Source: Lineus longissimus (taxonomy: Eukaryota; Nemertea; Pilidiophora; Heteronemertea; Lineidae). Taken from it: DNA of 64,000 nucleotides. Positions 51,700 through 64,000 of the stretch are shown piece by piece (the first letter of the stretch is position 1; every line of letters starts with the position of its first letter). Where the stretch lies: positions 2,239,501 through 2,303,500 of the forward strand of contig NC_088310.1 of assembly GCF_910592395.1 (NCBI RefSeq), read 5' to 3'. The position numbers and the translations under genes were made by a program. The notes beneath the pieces are model-generated. The model worked only from the letters and a program-made list of their open reading frames with translations, did no database searches and was not told where the DNA came from.

Positions 51700-52475
51700 G
51701 AGCAAGAGGTTTTGTCTCCTGTCTTTCACAGCATGTGGACTGGTGTAGCAGGAGGTTTAATCCCCTATCTTTCACAGTCTGTGGATTGGTGTGGGAGGAG
51801 GTTTAGTCCCCTGTCTTTCACAGCCTGTGGATTGGTGAAGCAGGAGGTTTTGTCCCCTGTCTTTCACAGCCTGTGGACTGGTGTAGCAGGAGGTTTTGTC
51901 TCCTGTCTTTCACAGCCTGTGGATTGGTGTAGCAGGAGGTTTAGTCCCCTGTCTTTCACAGCCTGTGGATTGGTGAAGCAGGAGGTTTTGTCTCCTGTCT
52001 TTCATAGCCTGTGGACTGGTGTAGCAGGAGGTTTTGTCTCCTGTCTTTCACAGCCTGTGGACTGGTGTAGCAGGAGGTTTTGTCTCCTGTCTTTCACAGC
52101 CTGTGGATTGGTGTAGCAGGAGGTTTTGTCTCCTGTCTTTCACAGCCTGTGGATTGGTGTAGCAGGAGGTTTTGTCTCCTGTCTTTCATGGACCGTGGAC
52201 TGGTGTAGCAGGAGGTTTAGTCCAATCTTTCACAGCCAGCAGATTGGTGTATTAGGAGGTTTAGTCCCCTGTCTTTCACAGCCTGTGGACTGGTGTAGCG
52301 GGAGGTTTTGTCTCCGGTCTTCCACAGCCTGTGGACTGGTGTAGCAGGAGATTTAGTCTCCTGTCTTTCACAGCCTGTGGACTGGTGTATTAGGAGGTTT
52401 TTTCTCCTGTCTTTCAGTCTGTGGACTGGTGTAGCAGGAGGTTTAGTCCGCTGTCTTTCACAGCCTGTGGACTGG
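51700..52475. repeat. 46-bp minisatellite array
   Basis: About 16 copies of CCTGTCTTTCACAGCCTGTG, GACTGGTGTAGCAGGAGGTT, TTGTCT (46 bases) occur with point variants and a few short copies. A related TTGTGAAAGAC phrase in the opposite orientation precedes it at 51460-51610. Open frames through it are repeat artefacts. Confidence 0.93.
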
Positions 52476-52965
52476 TAGCAATCGCGGCGTAACCGTCAAC
52501 CTAAGGATTTCTGACCAGTTGCGTGCAGTTTTTCCGCTGTATGAATTCATTGGCATGGATTCATTTTACAAAAGATTCACAAACACCCAAAATTTTAAAA
52601 TAGTATTATTTATTGTACATACCTTTATTCATCAATTAGATGCATTGAGTTTATAACTTACAACGAGTTACCGAAGATACATATCTGTCTTTCAGTCTGT
52701 GGACTGGTGTAGCAGGAGGTTTAGTCCGCTGTCTTTCACAGCCTGTGGACTGGTAGCAATCGCGGCGTAACCGTCAACCTAAGCACTTCTGACCAGTTGC
52801 GTGCAGTGTTTCCGCTGTATGAATTCATTGGCATGGATCCATTTTACAAAAGATTCACAAACACCCAAAATTTTAAAATAGTATTATTTATTGTACATAC
52901 CTTTATTCATCAATTAGATGCATTGAGTTTATAACTTACAACGAGTTACCGAAGATACATATCTA
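52412..52965. repeat. 278-bp segmental duplication overlapping the minisatellite edge
   Basis: The block from CTTTCAGTCTGTGGACTGGT through 'taccgaagatacatatct' occurs at about 52411 and again at about 52689. The copies are nearly identical (three small differences noted, for example AAGGATTTC/AAGCACTTC), so the event is recent. Confidence 0.9.
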
Positions 52966-54078
52966 CATGTTTATACAATACTATTGATGAGTGTTTTGGT
53001 TGTCTTCCTATAGTCTGCTGGGCTGTGACATTTCAACCAGCCCAACCTACCATTGGAAGAGAACCACAACGCTCATCAAGATTCGAAACACCATTCAAAA
53101 ATGCCATTTAGATAATCTAAAATTCATTTCCCTCTCAACCTGTGTGGCCAGAAAAGTTCCAAGTTGGTCCCAAAGACAATTTGTATGCCCAATCGACATT
53201 GTTATCACTTCCAGTACATGTTGAAATGTACAAATACACTATACTATATGTATTGTTTGCATCCAGGCATTCCTGAATTTTTCCATTTTTATAATAAGTT
53301 TTAAGGGTGATTCAATATATTTTCTAACAATACTTATATCACTTATATTAAAGTTTAGATTATCATAGAAGATGAACTACACAAAATAACCCATAAATCT
53401 CAATTTTTTTAAATCATCAAAAGTTGATTTAGAGTGATTTGGAATCGTAATCTTCAAATCTTCAGGTAGTACAATACCAGGCTTGTGCTAATAGATCTAC
53501 ATGCAACACAAATCAATAAACAAAGAAACAGATATGCACTGAACATGCACCATTAATATCAGGAGAAATTTTGAAAAATACCACAAACTCCAATATTACA
53601 AAGAGAATTAAATTTAGTTAGAGAAACCATATTTTCCTGTGAATTTGACCCTCTGCAGAGGACTGCATGAATATGATTTTAATATGAAGTCACAGCCAAA
53701 TCATTTCAAAGGGGTTGAGTCTACTTGCAAAATGGGCGATTCATATCGAAAGGCAGAGGAACGTTTTGGGATTACAACATATGGCACGAGAAAGTGAAGT
53801 ACAATAGCGATGTGTTCCATGCAATGAAATCTGCAAGATGTTCACGGTCATCAATGTGTGATATTTAACACAAGCAAGTGCAAAATAGTGCGCTGAAGGT
53901 TTTCTTCAGATAGAAGCAGATTTGTACGAGAATTTATTCATTTATTTATCTGCATAGCAATATTTGCAGAACACATGACTAATTCCTGCACCACAATCAG
54001 ATAAGGTACTGTATTTTCTAAAAGTAGGATGCTTCCCAGGACTATTATTCAACGATTTAAGACTAGGTACACTTGTTA
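52966..54078. other. TRIP11 3' untranslated region and intergenic DNA
   Basis: Minus-strand AATAAA signals (plus-strand TTTATT at 53933-53938 and 53941-53946) lie about 140 bases after the TRIP11 stop. The rest holds nothing recognisable. Confidence 0.45.
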
Positions 54079-57000
54079 TTATCTATTCAATACATCCCGT
54101 AGAATATTCCCCGACGGTGTAGACCGCCCAGAGTTCGTGGCACTACTATGACCAGATGCTGATATAGGTGGCGTCTCCGAAGTAACTAACGGCGGAAACA
54201 TCGGGAGAACCGGCGAAGATGGATTCATCAGGATGTGAGACTCCTTATTTGGCATATCTCCGAGTTGTAATGGCATGGTCGCGTGGCGTTGGGCGGAGAA
54301 TGGATTGAAAGCTGGACGTTGGTGATGTGGATGCTTGCCTTGTTGTTCCATGGCCATTTCTTCGGCTGGTAGCGTCATCTTTTGTTTTGGTGTAGACTCG
54401 TTCTCGAGGAATTTGACAAATAACTGAGAGAAGGACTGAAAAGAGAAGATAGTAAAATATTGTTGAAAGTCCATTTTGGTTTTTTTCTCGTTTTGGAACT
54501 TTATCATGTTTACTGAAAACGGAGCATTTTAGGTATTCCAAGACGACACAATACTTTACTTTGCTTCTTTTAAGCCTGGGTGTACTGTTAATACAGTCAA
54601 ATACAAAAGCAGATTTCAAAGTTTTACCTTGTCTGGTGTTTGATGCGTAGGGGTGGAATGTTGGGGGGTCCGTCGTAGCCAGCCTGTCAACCAGCCTCCT
54701 GAGCCATCAATACCGGCCTGGAAAGAAATCATCACAGAAATTATATTAAAAGAACATGGAAGAGGTCTGACTGTGAATGAGATACTAATCTTACTAAACT
54801 GATCTTACATCTTTGCCACTCAGACATCATTTGGACTATAAATGAACGTCTTTCTTACCATTGTCTCATGTCCGATTTTCAAAAATTACGAAGTATTTAA
54901 ATACTTTTTACATATATGCTGTAGTCATGTCAGTGGCAGTGCATATCACTTTGGTTTTCAGCAAGGAGCCATACTGGTCCAGTGAGTTTGACTGGCTGAA
55001 TAGTTAGGACAGAGTCCACAACAGGTTGACAGACGATCATGGATCAGTGACCTACCTTGGCCATCTCTTCTTTGTTGAAGTTGAGCACCCCTCCAATCAG
55101 TTTGATCACCTCTGTCTGCTTATTTTTGGGCGCCGAGAAATAACCAAGAAACAGATTCTTCACTATCAACCTGGATGAAAAGAAGCAGAGGATTAGTTGT
55201 ATGGTTTGAAAGTGAATGTAGTCCCTGGGGAAGTAACCTTGCCTAAGATCAGCACCCCCCAGTGGCGAAGCTTTGTTGTGGGGAAACAAAATGGCTGACT
55301 TATGGGGCAAGTCTTTTGAAAACCAGGTAAATTTTGGCACTCATTATCAGATATGGAAACAGGTGAATATGATTCACTTTTCAATTGTTAACAGAGCAAG
55401 GTGCACGACTTAAGAAACAAACGGCCATAGATCACGTAAATGAACCAGGCATTGAGAGGACTTACTTGTCAACCTTTTCTTGTGAGCTAGATGTGAGCAA
55501 TTCAATTTCTTTTTCAGCTTTCTTTGCCGTTTCTTCTCTCAAATGGACTGAAGAGACAAGACAAGACATCAAAAACATGCACTTACTATTCTGTGTTTGA
55601 CGTCACACAATTTCAGACCCTTCAACAAATCAAGAGTTGTCAAATCTACCTGAAAATGTTGATACTGGTATGCTAATGTCGAGAAATTTCAACAAGGAAA
55701 GATATTTCTTGGCTTAAGACCCAGGAATTTCCTCACTTTCACTGATCAGTGAATTAAACCTTTCGACACACTTTTAATGCACATTTTGACCTTACCTATC
55801 ATTTTCCAAAGAGGGCATGTACATGTAACACAACACATTTTGGTGAGAAAAAAACACACCAAAAACTTTGTCAACATGAAACTACAAACACCCTTATCAA
55901 AATTTGATTTGTTTTTACGCACTATCCATCTTCAAAACTTATAGGAGATAACTCATCCAAAGCAATACATCTGGCTGATAGCTGAAATACCGCTAGCTAC
56001 GTTAAAATGGGCCTACATTCTTGCTTCCATTCAACCGAGTCAATCCTTCCAAGATCTTCCCTGTAATTCCATGCAGCTGAAGGTTTTCCAAGTTTACAGC
56101 CATATTTCCTACTAAACATTGTTGTTCTCCATCCTTTTACGATTGGTTGGCATCCACATCACTATGGTGTACCAAACTTCCACCAAGCTCCTTCCTTTTT
56201 AAGCCGTCGGCAGCTTCCCCACCCACTTCGTCCTAAAATACCCTCACGCCATTGACATACAGATAATCCTTTTTCCAACGTTGTCGATTCAAACTTCGAC
56301 AGCAGACATTCCTGGTGCCTCTCACTTCCAAATTATGAATATCACAGAAGGTACTGAACTCTCTGACTCAGTACCTGATGTAATACTCAAAACTTAGAAG
56401 TTCTCCAGGAATGGGTATTCTTCAAAGGAATAGGCATAGGTGAAGAGCCTGACATCTGAATCTCAGAAGCTGTATTGATCCAGTCCGGAAGATTCCAAAT
56501 AAAGTCCAGCAAAGACGTCTCCAGATTCCTCTTTCAATCCTTTGAAGTTGTAATTCGTACAGCTACATTTCCTCCAATGAAAGGACCTTTTCCTTGGGGT
56601 AATGAAAAAAGTACTGCATGTAACCTATATTCTGCCTAGGCCTGTAAATTTATTGCTGTGCCAAAGTCACATTATCACCAAAGAACAAACTTAAGATAAA
56701 AGTATCCCTGCCTATTGAGGCACTAATTTCTAAAGAGTTATCTATGAGCAACCAGCATTCCTATCCTACTCCAAGGCAGTGCTGTGGTATATGAACTTTT
56801 AGATGTCAATGCCAAAGACTTTTGCAAGTGGTTTGCCTCAGACATGCGTGACAATATAACAGCACCTCCGTGGATAGGATCCATGATGAAGGTTCCTCAT
56901 TGATAGAATATCAAAACAAGAATGCAAATACCTTTTGAAAATGTGAGTGAGTGAAGCTCTCAAGTCACCCCTACTTCCATTATTGTCCATGCAAGGAAGC

Positions 57001-60000
57001 CTGTTAGAATTCCACCCTCATCAAGGCATAAATCTACATGCCACCTGTGCAACATTTGACACCAAAAAGGAATTTTGGCCCAAATATCCCTTGCGTCAGT
57101 CCTATCTTGAAATGTTGGAAAGCTACGCAAGGTAAAACTCTACTCATCACGTTCTAGCCCTTTGCTTCCATTTTCCCCTTGCAAAAATGCAGATAACCAC
57201 AGGACACTCTCTGATCCTAGACAGTCCATAGTCTCCGCAGCCGTGAAATATTTTGCTATAACAATGTTCGATAGACATATCTGGCGTGAGATCTTCAGCT
57301 GGGACCATACAGCTTGCGACATATGGGTGAAGTGTCCGATAGGCAAATGAAACACGTGGACACTGCACTCAGCGAGGACACACAAAGATGATTTTGTGTT
57401 TCTCAGCCTTCCAAATTCTTATTCTATATCGGCAGCGTCTGATACACAAACGATACACGTGGACACTGCATTCATCAAGGACACACAAAGGTGGTTTGTG
57501 TTTATTGGTCTTTCTACATCTCTACGACAGGCTTGGAAAGTGCAGCCTTTTCCAGTAATTCTAGTGTTCTAATCCTAGTATTTGTTGACTATTTCCATTG
57601 TTCCAGGCCATCAACATGCATCCATCCAATGCATTTATACATTGGTCACAGTAGCTGGCCTGGCTATTTCATTTATCATCACAATAGGCCTAGTATATTC
57701 CACAGTTTGAAATACAGTGGCATGGGCAAGATGGTGTGAATAGTGGTATTGAATAGTTTTGTTACAAATGCCATTTAGGAGGTATCCACTGAGAGTTCGC
57801 CATTTCATGGCATTGTCCATGTGAAGAAGTCCATGTTTGCAATATTGGACAGGCACCATATGCATTCTCAATAAATTTCTAACTTTGGACATATAAACCA
57901 CATTTTGCAATTAAACTTCTTCATCTTAGACAGAAGTTGGAGGCAGCCAGAAACAAACATCTGAAACACTTTTCACACACGTACACATTTATTGCTAGGA
58001 CAATATTCTCTATCAGTGAGGACAGTACAATAGGCTTATCTCCTATCGTCCAGGTCCATATATATCAAACACTCAGGAAATGTGAATGGACTTCAGCGGA
58101 CAGCTGTTTCCATTGGTTTGGATATCATCAATCTGTTTCAGGCTTAGCTGGCCAATACTTTATATAAAAATGTGTATTCTCTGCACACATCTGTGATTAA
58201 CATTGTGCCGTTTGGCATTGTGACCAATCTCCTCCCTTGTCTTATGTGTGGAAATGTGGGCTTCAAATGTCGAGACAGATGCCTAGACATCATTGTCAGG
58301 GACAATAAGATGATGAAGATTGCTGATCGTAGCGCTGCATGTGGCAACCATTTTACTTATGGACACAACTGTAGCATGTCTGCTGATGCATAACCGGATT
58401 AGGCAAGGGTACACTCTTGTGCATAAAACAAACAGGTTTGAACAAAGCCTATCAAAATGCTTAAAAAGGGTTTAAAAAAGAGGTTAAATTTAACTCTCAA
58501 GTGCATAAAAACAAACAGGTTCAAACTAATTCGGGTGCATACATGTATGAATGTAAAAACCAAACAGGTTAAAAAGAACTCTAGTGCATATGATTGGTTA
58601 AAAATCAAACAGGTTAAAATGAACTCTAGTGCATATGAAATGGTTAAAATAACAAACAGGTCAAGCGTAGCGCTAGTTGGTGTTAAGAGCATGCTTAAGG
58701 GTTAATATAGACATTCATGAAATCCCAACCAGAATTCTGAGTGATCAACACAACTCAAAATTACCAGCTGAGATTAGATAAACATCCAACAGTCAGCTAT
58801 GCACGAAGCCACACGGACATTTTCTACAGCTACATGTAGATGGCGCTACACTCTAATGGCGAATATCTAAAAGCATCGATGGCGATCTACGCTGTCTGAG
58901 GCATCCGATTGGTTGGAGGAAGAACAACGTTGAACATGGAGACATTCCGGGTCAAGGTTGGTATGGTGAACATCCAAATGAATTTCAAGGAATGGTTACG
59001 AAACTAAAAGGAATTAAATTGAAATGAGATTTCTCTAAGTTGTGACCTTTAATCTATATCACAAGTTACAGGGAGCTAGCCACATATGGAAGTACAAATA
59101 TGGTTTTGGGGAGCCTTCTCTCCACCAGTCATAACAAAATACCCTGCCCTAGAGGCACCCATCATTTTTCAAAAGTCTCCCAAATATTTTTTTGTTTGAA
59201 TGTCCCCAAATAACTTTTCTTATAAAACCCCAAAACTGGGCCTGCAGATAAGGGTTTTCCTCAGCTGAATTCATTTGATTCGAACAAATGTCCAAAAAAC
59301 AATTTGGATTTTTCAAAAATCTGTCCGTGCTCCTTTTCTTCCTGTTACTGAACTTTGAAATGTTAGCAGTGTTATTAACGAAACTTCCATCTCCTCCTCC
59401 TGTGTTAGAATTAGCCGTTACGATGTTAAGTCAAGCAAACTCTGTTAGAATCTTAGCTGTTAGTGGGCCGAATCCGTCCAACCTCGGCTGATAACCGCGA
59501 GTTTACTCTCACTCCGAATTACCAGCTGAGATTAGACCGACACAGCCGCAGTCACTCAAGCATCTTACAGAAGAATCGAAGCGTAGCAAGAGATAACACT
59601 GAATAGCTGCCTACTCTAGATGGACTAGCCTTAATTTTGACCTCTAACTTTTCATAAAGGATTTCGACTCACGAAAAACTGACCATTCAGGGTAGGCCAC
59701 TGAGAGCCACAAAAAACGAGCTAGAAACTAAGGACCATGTGACCATATCCCACATGATCTTCTGTTCCTTGGACTTACTGTTAGGTTCGTTATTTACATG
59801 TTGCTTTTGTGTAAATAATCCATTTTCAGTCTCTAAGGGGTTAAAATTGCCTGCCACTCGTTCTATTTCTAGCTGCAGCACACACAAGACAACATCATTG
59901 ATACCAAGCATGCAACTCACCCTCTTCCTTTAAGGCAAGGATAATCTCCTCCTTCCGGTCTAACTGTTCACTCAGACGGGACGCCGCTTCAAGGCCTTCA

Positions 60001-63000
60001 TTCGCCTCGGACAACTTGCTCTAAAGAAGAGAGATATATGGTTACACAATTGATACAAGGGTCAAGTTTACAACATCTTGGCTGGGATTTTGCGTTCACC
60101 AGACTTTTATCTCGGCAAATCAGCACCTCATTCTCAGAGGGTATTCCTTGGTTTGAGGTAGGATCCCCCTCCCCCGGAGTAAATCTAAATGTAAAGATTT
60201 TGCATCAAAACCACAGTCAGACAACTCAAATTATTCAGCCAGACGACTTTATTTACGAAAACAGCAAAACTGCTAAACGATTATTATATGTACCTCGAGA
60301 TCGGCAGCTAGTCTCTCCAAGTTAGCATACTTCTGCTGATGTTCACTGACTTCACGTTTATACTTCTCAGCTTCGGATTGAAGTTGCGCCTCTTTTTCTG
60401 GAAATAGCACAAAGAAATCAAGGCATAAGAACGAGTGAGGAAAATAATGATAATATAAACATCTGTATCATTAGTTTGGAACAGGTGAGAGCGAGTGAAC
60501 TCTGCCCCAGCAACAATAAGGAGAACTCTGAAGCACACCCTGACAAGATACCCAGACCTAGCAACCTTCAGGGAGGAATTCAGGCCCTCCGTTACCAGTC
60601 ACCAAGACCAGTTACTCGCTGACCAGGATCGATTATGACCGATGAGGGCACACATCACCTGAACAGAACTGTCCCTGAGAATGCAGAAAACGAAAATCAA
60701 AGTCGTGATTGCTGGAGCGTACCACAGGATCCAATTTTAATTTCAACAGCCTCAAACTTGGAAAATCCTCCCGCTTCAGAACACGTAGTGTAGAAAAGCT
60801 CAGTTCATCAATTGTCACAAAGGCAAAGATCGTTAGCACAAGAACAATGAAGTATTCCAGTTTGAGTGCCATGATTTCGAAAGATCCAGTCCATCACGTA
60901 AAATGAAATTCTGATGTTTGCAGGTCAGATTCATACAAGTACATATCAGTACAAATGTAACTAAATTGAGAACCGGGCTGCTTAATTCTTTCAACTCCAC
61001 AACGCAACTCTACGTCCTAGATCACACCTGGTCAAAAACAAATATCTTCATATTTCTGAACTATTTGCGTTGAAGTGATGCCACGTAGTCCAGTGAAGTA
61101 TTTAATCAACAAATTGCATTAAAGTGTAACAGATTTAGACACTAGTAGTGCAGATGTGCTGTTTAATATCTCGAAAGTGATCACATGAGCAGATGTTATG
61201 AAGTAACAATTGGTTTCCTTCATCCCAACCAAGTCTGCAACCATTGTCGAGGATGGTCCAGATTCATCAGGTATCTTCACCATCAAAGATCATTGATAAG
61301 GCTAGGCTGCAATAGTGATGCGTACTGAAGCTACAAATAGTGACCACATATCTGATGCCACAAATTACTGTGCACGCAAATCTCATGTGGGCAACAAAAT
61401 GTCTGCACAGTTCTCCTATGGATCAAAATGTAATGGTAGGATTAGAGAAGCCAGCAACAAAGCACAGGTTTGGCCCAGTTTGAGGAAATTACTGTGTCCA
61501 TACTTCACTACGGAGGTCACTACCAGTCCTTGGCAACCAAACTTCCCGCCTCAGGCCACAACACAACAATCCTCATTTCAAATCTACAGACACCAAACCG
61601 CATTCAGTTGCACAAATCCTCATCTTTTATAAATGTGATCAAATCCAAGACATAATCATTTGGTGAAAAGAACACTACTTATCTAGAGGTGCAGAAAATA
61701 AATCTGAGCTTTGGCAGAGTGCCTCAAGGGGCTTGTATATCTTGGTGCTTATCTTTGGTCTGGGATTAGGCAGCACAAACAGGATCGAGACCGACCTTAG
61801 TCTCCTACCCCCAGGTCAAACTCCAGTCAAGTTTGGGCAGGACTGGGCAAGTCTCTATGTCAGAGGTGTTCACGGCAGGGCTGATTGTTACCAGGTTTGA
61901 AACACAGAAAGAGTCACAGGAATGGTCAAGATGAAGGAGACATGACCACTTGTTTGAAAGGTCTCGATGAGAGGATGATTTTCTTATGCTTAATCATATC
62001 TTTGAACATATTGTAAAAGACACTCACCATATTGAAACTGTTCCAAGACCATCTGCAGATTCTGCAGCGACATGGCATACTGGTTGGTCTGCTTCTGGTA
62101 CTCGCCAATCTGGTACAACGCTTGATCCCTCTGCTCCAGGGCGCCTCGGAGCTGCTGTTGCAGTGTCTCGAACTGGACGTGCGCCTGCTGGTTGACGCTT
62201 TCAACAGCACTTGACGATGATGCGGCCTTGTCCTCTGCAAGGGCGAGTCTATTCCGGAGCTCTTTTTCTCTGGATTCTGCCTCCAACGCCTCTAGGGTGT
62301 AGCCTTCTTCAATCTGAAATCACAAATTGAAAGTTGCAAGCTGCTTCAAGGGGAACAGCAGAAACCAAAACTTTCTTCCATTTTTTAGGAGTTGCAAAAA
62401 AATTCGAGTTTTTAATTAGGATATTGAATATCAATGAATGGTGAATGTTTCCTCGGAGACCAGATAATATCAAATACATTTCATACCTGTATAAGATGCT
62501 CCCGCAATCGATCCAACTCTCGGGTTAGCTTCTGCTCCCGGTCAGACAACGCCTGATACTGCGACTGAAGGCCGACATTCTCATCTTGCTGCTGCTTCAT
62601 CGCCAGCACCATCTGATCCCTCTCCTGCCGGAACAACTGCGCCTGGTGTTGTGTCGCTTCACTCTCCCTCAGCACCCTTTCCATCTCCTCCTTATTGCCG
62701 CCGGTCCCCCTCTCCTGCATCAACCTCGTCAACGTCTGTGCCTTTTCCTTCAGCGCGTTTATCTCAAAATCTTTCTCTTGCAAAATCATAGTCAATTTAT
62801 TCGTAGATTCGCGGAGTAAAGAGTTCTCTGAGTCTTGATCGGAAGTCCGTTTTTGACTTGTTGAAATTTCTAACTTAGAATCATTCAGTTTAATTTGTAA
62901 TTCATTCAGTTCAAAATTTAACTTTTCTAACTGCATTTTGAGGTTATTTAAGTCACTTTCTTTTGCCTTTACCAAGTCCTCTAAACTTTCAATCTTCTGA

Positions 63001-64000
63001 ATCAACTCACTAATCTGTCTCTCCTTTTGACTTATCACAGAATCTTGCTGCTTCATTTTTTCACTCAGGTCGAGCACGTCTGCACATTTCTCATCGTAAT
63101 ATTTGGTCTCAATCATGTTCACACCCTCCTTACCAACGACATCACGATAACTCTCATCCAATTCGGCATACTTCTGTTTATAATTCACAAGTTCATTCTG
63201 AGTTTTCAAGAGCGATTGTTGCTTGTCTTCGTACTGCTGTTTCAAGTTTTCAAAATCTTGTGAAATTTTCTCACGTTTTTCCATCTCCTTGTTGACAAAA
63301 TCTGTCAATCGTTGAAGTTCGCCATGATATTGTAAACTCTCCTGATGTTTCTGGTTCAAGGCGTTTATAATCTGTTCCCGGTCATTCTGATAAATTGCCA
63401 ACTGTTTTGTCAAGTTCTCTTTCTCCTGGATAAGGTCATGCACCTCTGACCCCCCGGCCCCGGAGCCCCCCGCTTGCAGGACCTGAAGCAGAGTACCATT
63501 CTTCTGTTTTAAGGCTTCGATCTCCATCTCGCGATCCCGCACTAACTGCGACAAAGTCTTGATCGCTGTTTTGGTCATGTCTTCATTCGGATCATCCCGG
63601 GCGATTTTCAACTTGTTGCAATCTTGCTGAAGTTTCTCCAAAGCTGCCTTCTCAGCCGATATAACATTCATCAGGCGATGCACCTCACTTTTCAAACTAC
63701 TACACTCTCGTGACTTCTCACTCAAAACTGACATCATTTGTTCCTTCTCCCCATTTTGACCTTTGACCTGTTCCTGGAGTTTGTGGATTTCCAACAATGC
63801 ATTATTGCCATGTGACATGGCCTTGTCTTCCAGCAGACGTAGCAATGATGCATTGTTTATCTGAAGTTCTTCGATCACAGAATCTTTATCTTTCAAAACA
63901 AGCCGCATTTCTTTCCTTTCCTCTTCCAAATCTTTCTCATGGTCTGACCTGATATCACCATTCGGTATAAACCCATCATACCCATCGACAGCATCTGGGC
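54079..64000 (-). CDS. TRIP11: Golgi microtubule-associated protein 210 (thyroid receptor-interacting protein 11), 3' part
   Basis: Eight minus-strand exons join in frame: 64000(open)-62487, 62313-62028, 60397-60294, 60020-59921, 55547-55466, 55170-55056, 54717-54628 and 54435-54079. The first is one exon of at least 504 codons of unbroken coiled coil. Exon 55170-55056 encodes VKNLFLGYFSAPKNKQTEVI and marks the GRAB region that binds Arf1-GTP. Next come GGWLTGWLR and SFSQLFVKFLENES, also in vertebrate GMAP-210, and a Pro/Ser-rich tail ending ILRDVLNR. GMAP-210 tethers vesicles to the cis-Golgi and helps carry IFT20 to cilia. The amphipathic ALPS-bearing N-terminus is outside the window. No damage was seen. 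Confidence 0.93.
55548..59920. other. long TRIP11 intron
   Basis: This 4.4-kb intron holds no convincing exon on either strand. It contains a 100-base-spaced duplication (57347-57410 and 57447-57505, 'acacgtggacactgca') and the tandem repeat listed next. Confidence 0.5.
58418..58665. repeat. degenerate tandem repeat, AAACAGGTTAAAA type
   Basis: About five copies of 'AAACAGGTTAAAATGAACTC tagtgcatat' spaced roughly 55 bases apart, the last two nearly identical. Confidence 0.75.

Noticed and set aside
51712-52344. 134- and 72-residue frames with repeated Trp/Cys motifs
   Set aside because: They are translations of the 46-bp minisatellite.

Overview
This is a nuclear genomic window from an invertebrate animal. 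Every recognisable gene is split by GT-AG introns of mostly 60 to 2,000 bases, and the intergenic DNA is AT-rich and full of minisatellites. The conserved products are metazoan (MCM8, GLRX5, RAB4, GMAP-210/TRIP11, a DEG/ENaC channel end). The invertebrate-style TIR domain and multi-domain ROCO protein suggest a marine lophotrochozoan or similar animal, but I cannot place it further from sequence alone.

Layout, left to right. At 1-267 is the last exon of a DEG/ENaC channel (+). A 62-bp minisatellite (about 661-1875) and an 18-bp array inside a MITE-like repeat follow. GLRX5 (-, 3021-3900) and MCM8 (+, 4494-13403) are head to head. Intron 8 of MCM8 holds an intronless antisense reading frame with its own TATA box. 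MCM8 converges on an ARF-family GTPase (-, 14180-15575), which is head to head with RAB4 (+, 16159-18869). From 19 to 27 kb there are no recognised genes, only arrays and segmental duplications.

From 27260 to 49217 lies the most interesting locus: one continuous reading frame that I could join across 53 exons (about 2,923 codons). Its order is N-terminal tail, Cys-type leucine-rich repeats, a Roc-like domain without its GTP-binding motifs, COR, SPRY-like and MBT-like segments (both weak), a tandemly duplicated exon pair, LRRs with an EF-hand-like insert, an intact Roc GTPase, a second COR, a TIR-like domain without the catalytic glutamate, an intact-looking TIR domain, and a C-terminal tail with a Cys/His motif. 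Both signalling modules are thus present as a degenerate copy followed by an intact one.

After a 3' region come more minisatellites (50.8-52.5 kb), one of a family also found upstream of the ROCO gene. The window ends with the 3' part of TRIP11/GMAP-210 (-, 54079 to beyond 64000), including its Arf1-binding GRAB region and long coiled coils.

The housekeeping genes point to DNA repair (MCM8), mitochondrial Fe-S assembly (GLRX5), and endosome/Golgi traffic (RAB4, ARF-like, GMAP-210). They appear to be neighbours by genome position rather than a functional cluster. The ROCO-TIR gene looks like an innate-immune or cell-death type signalling protein; that role is inferred from domains only.
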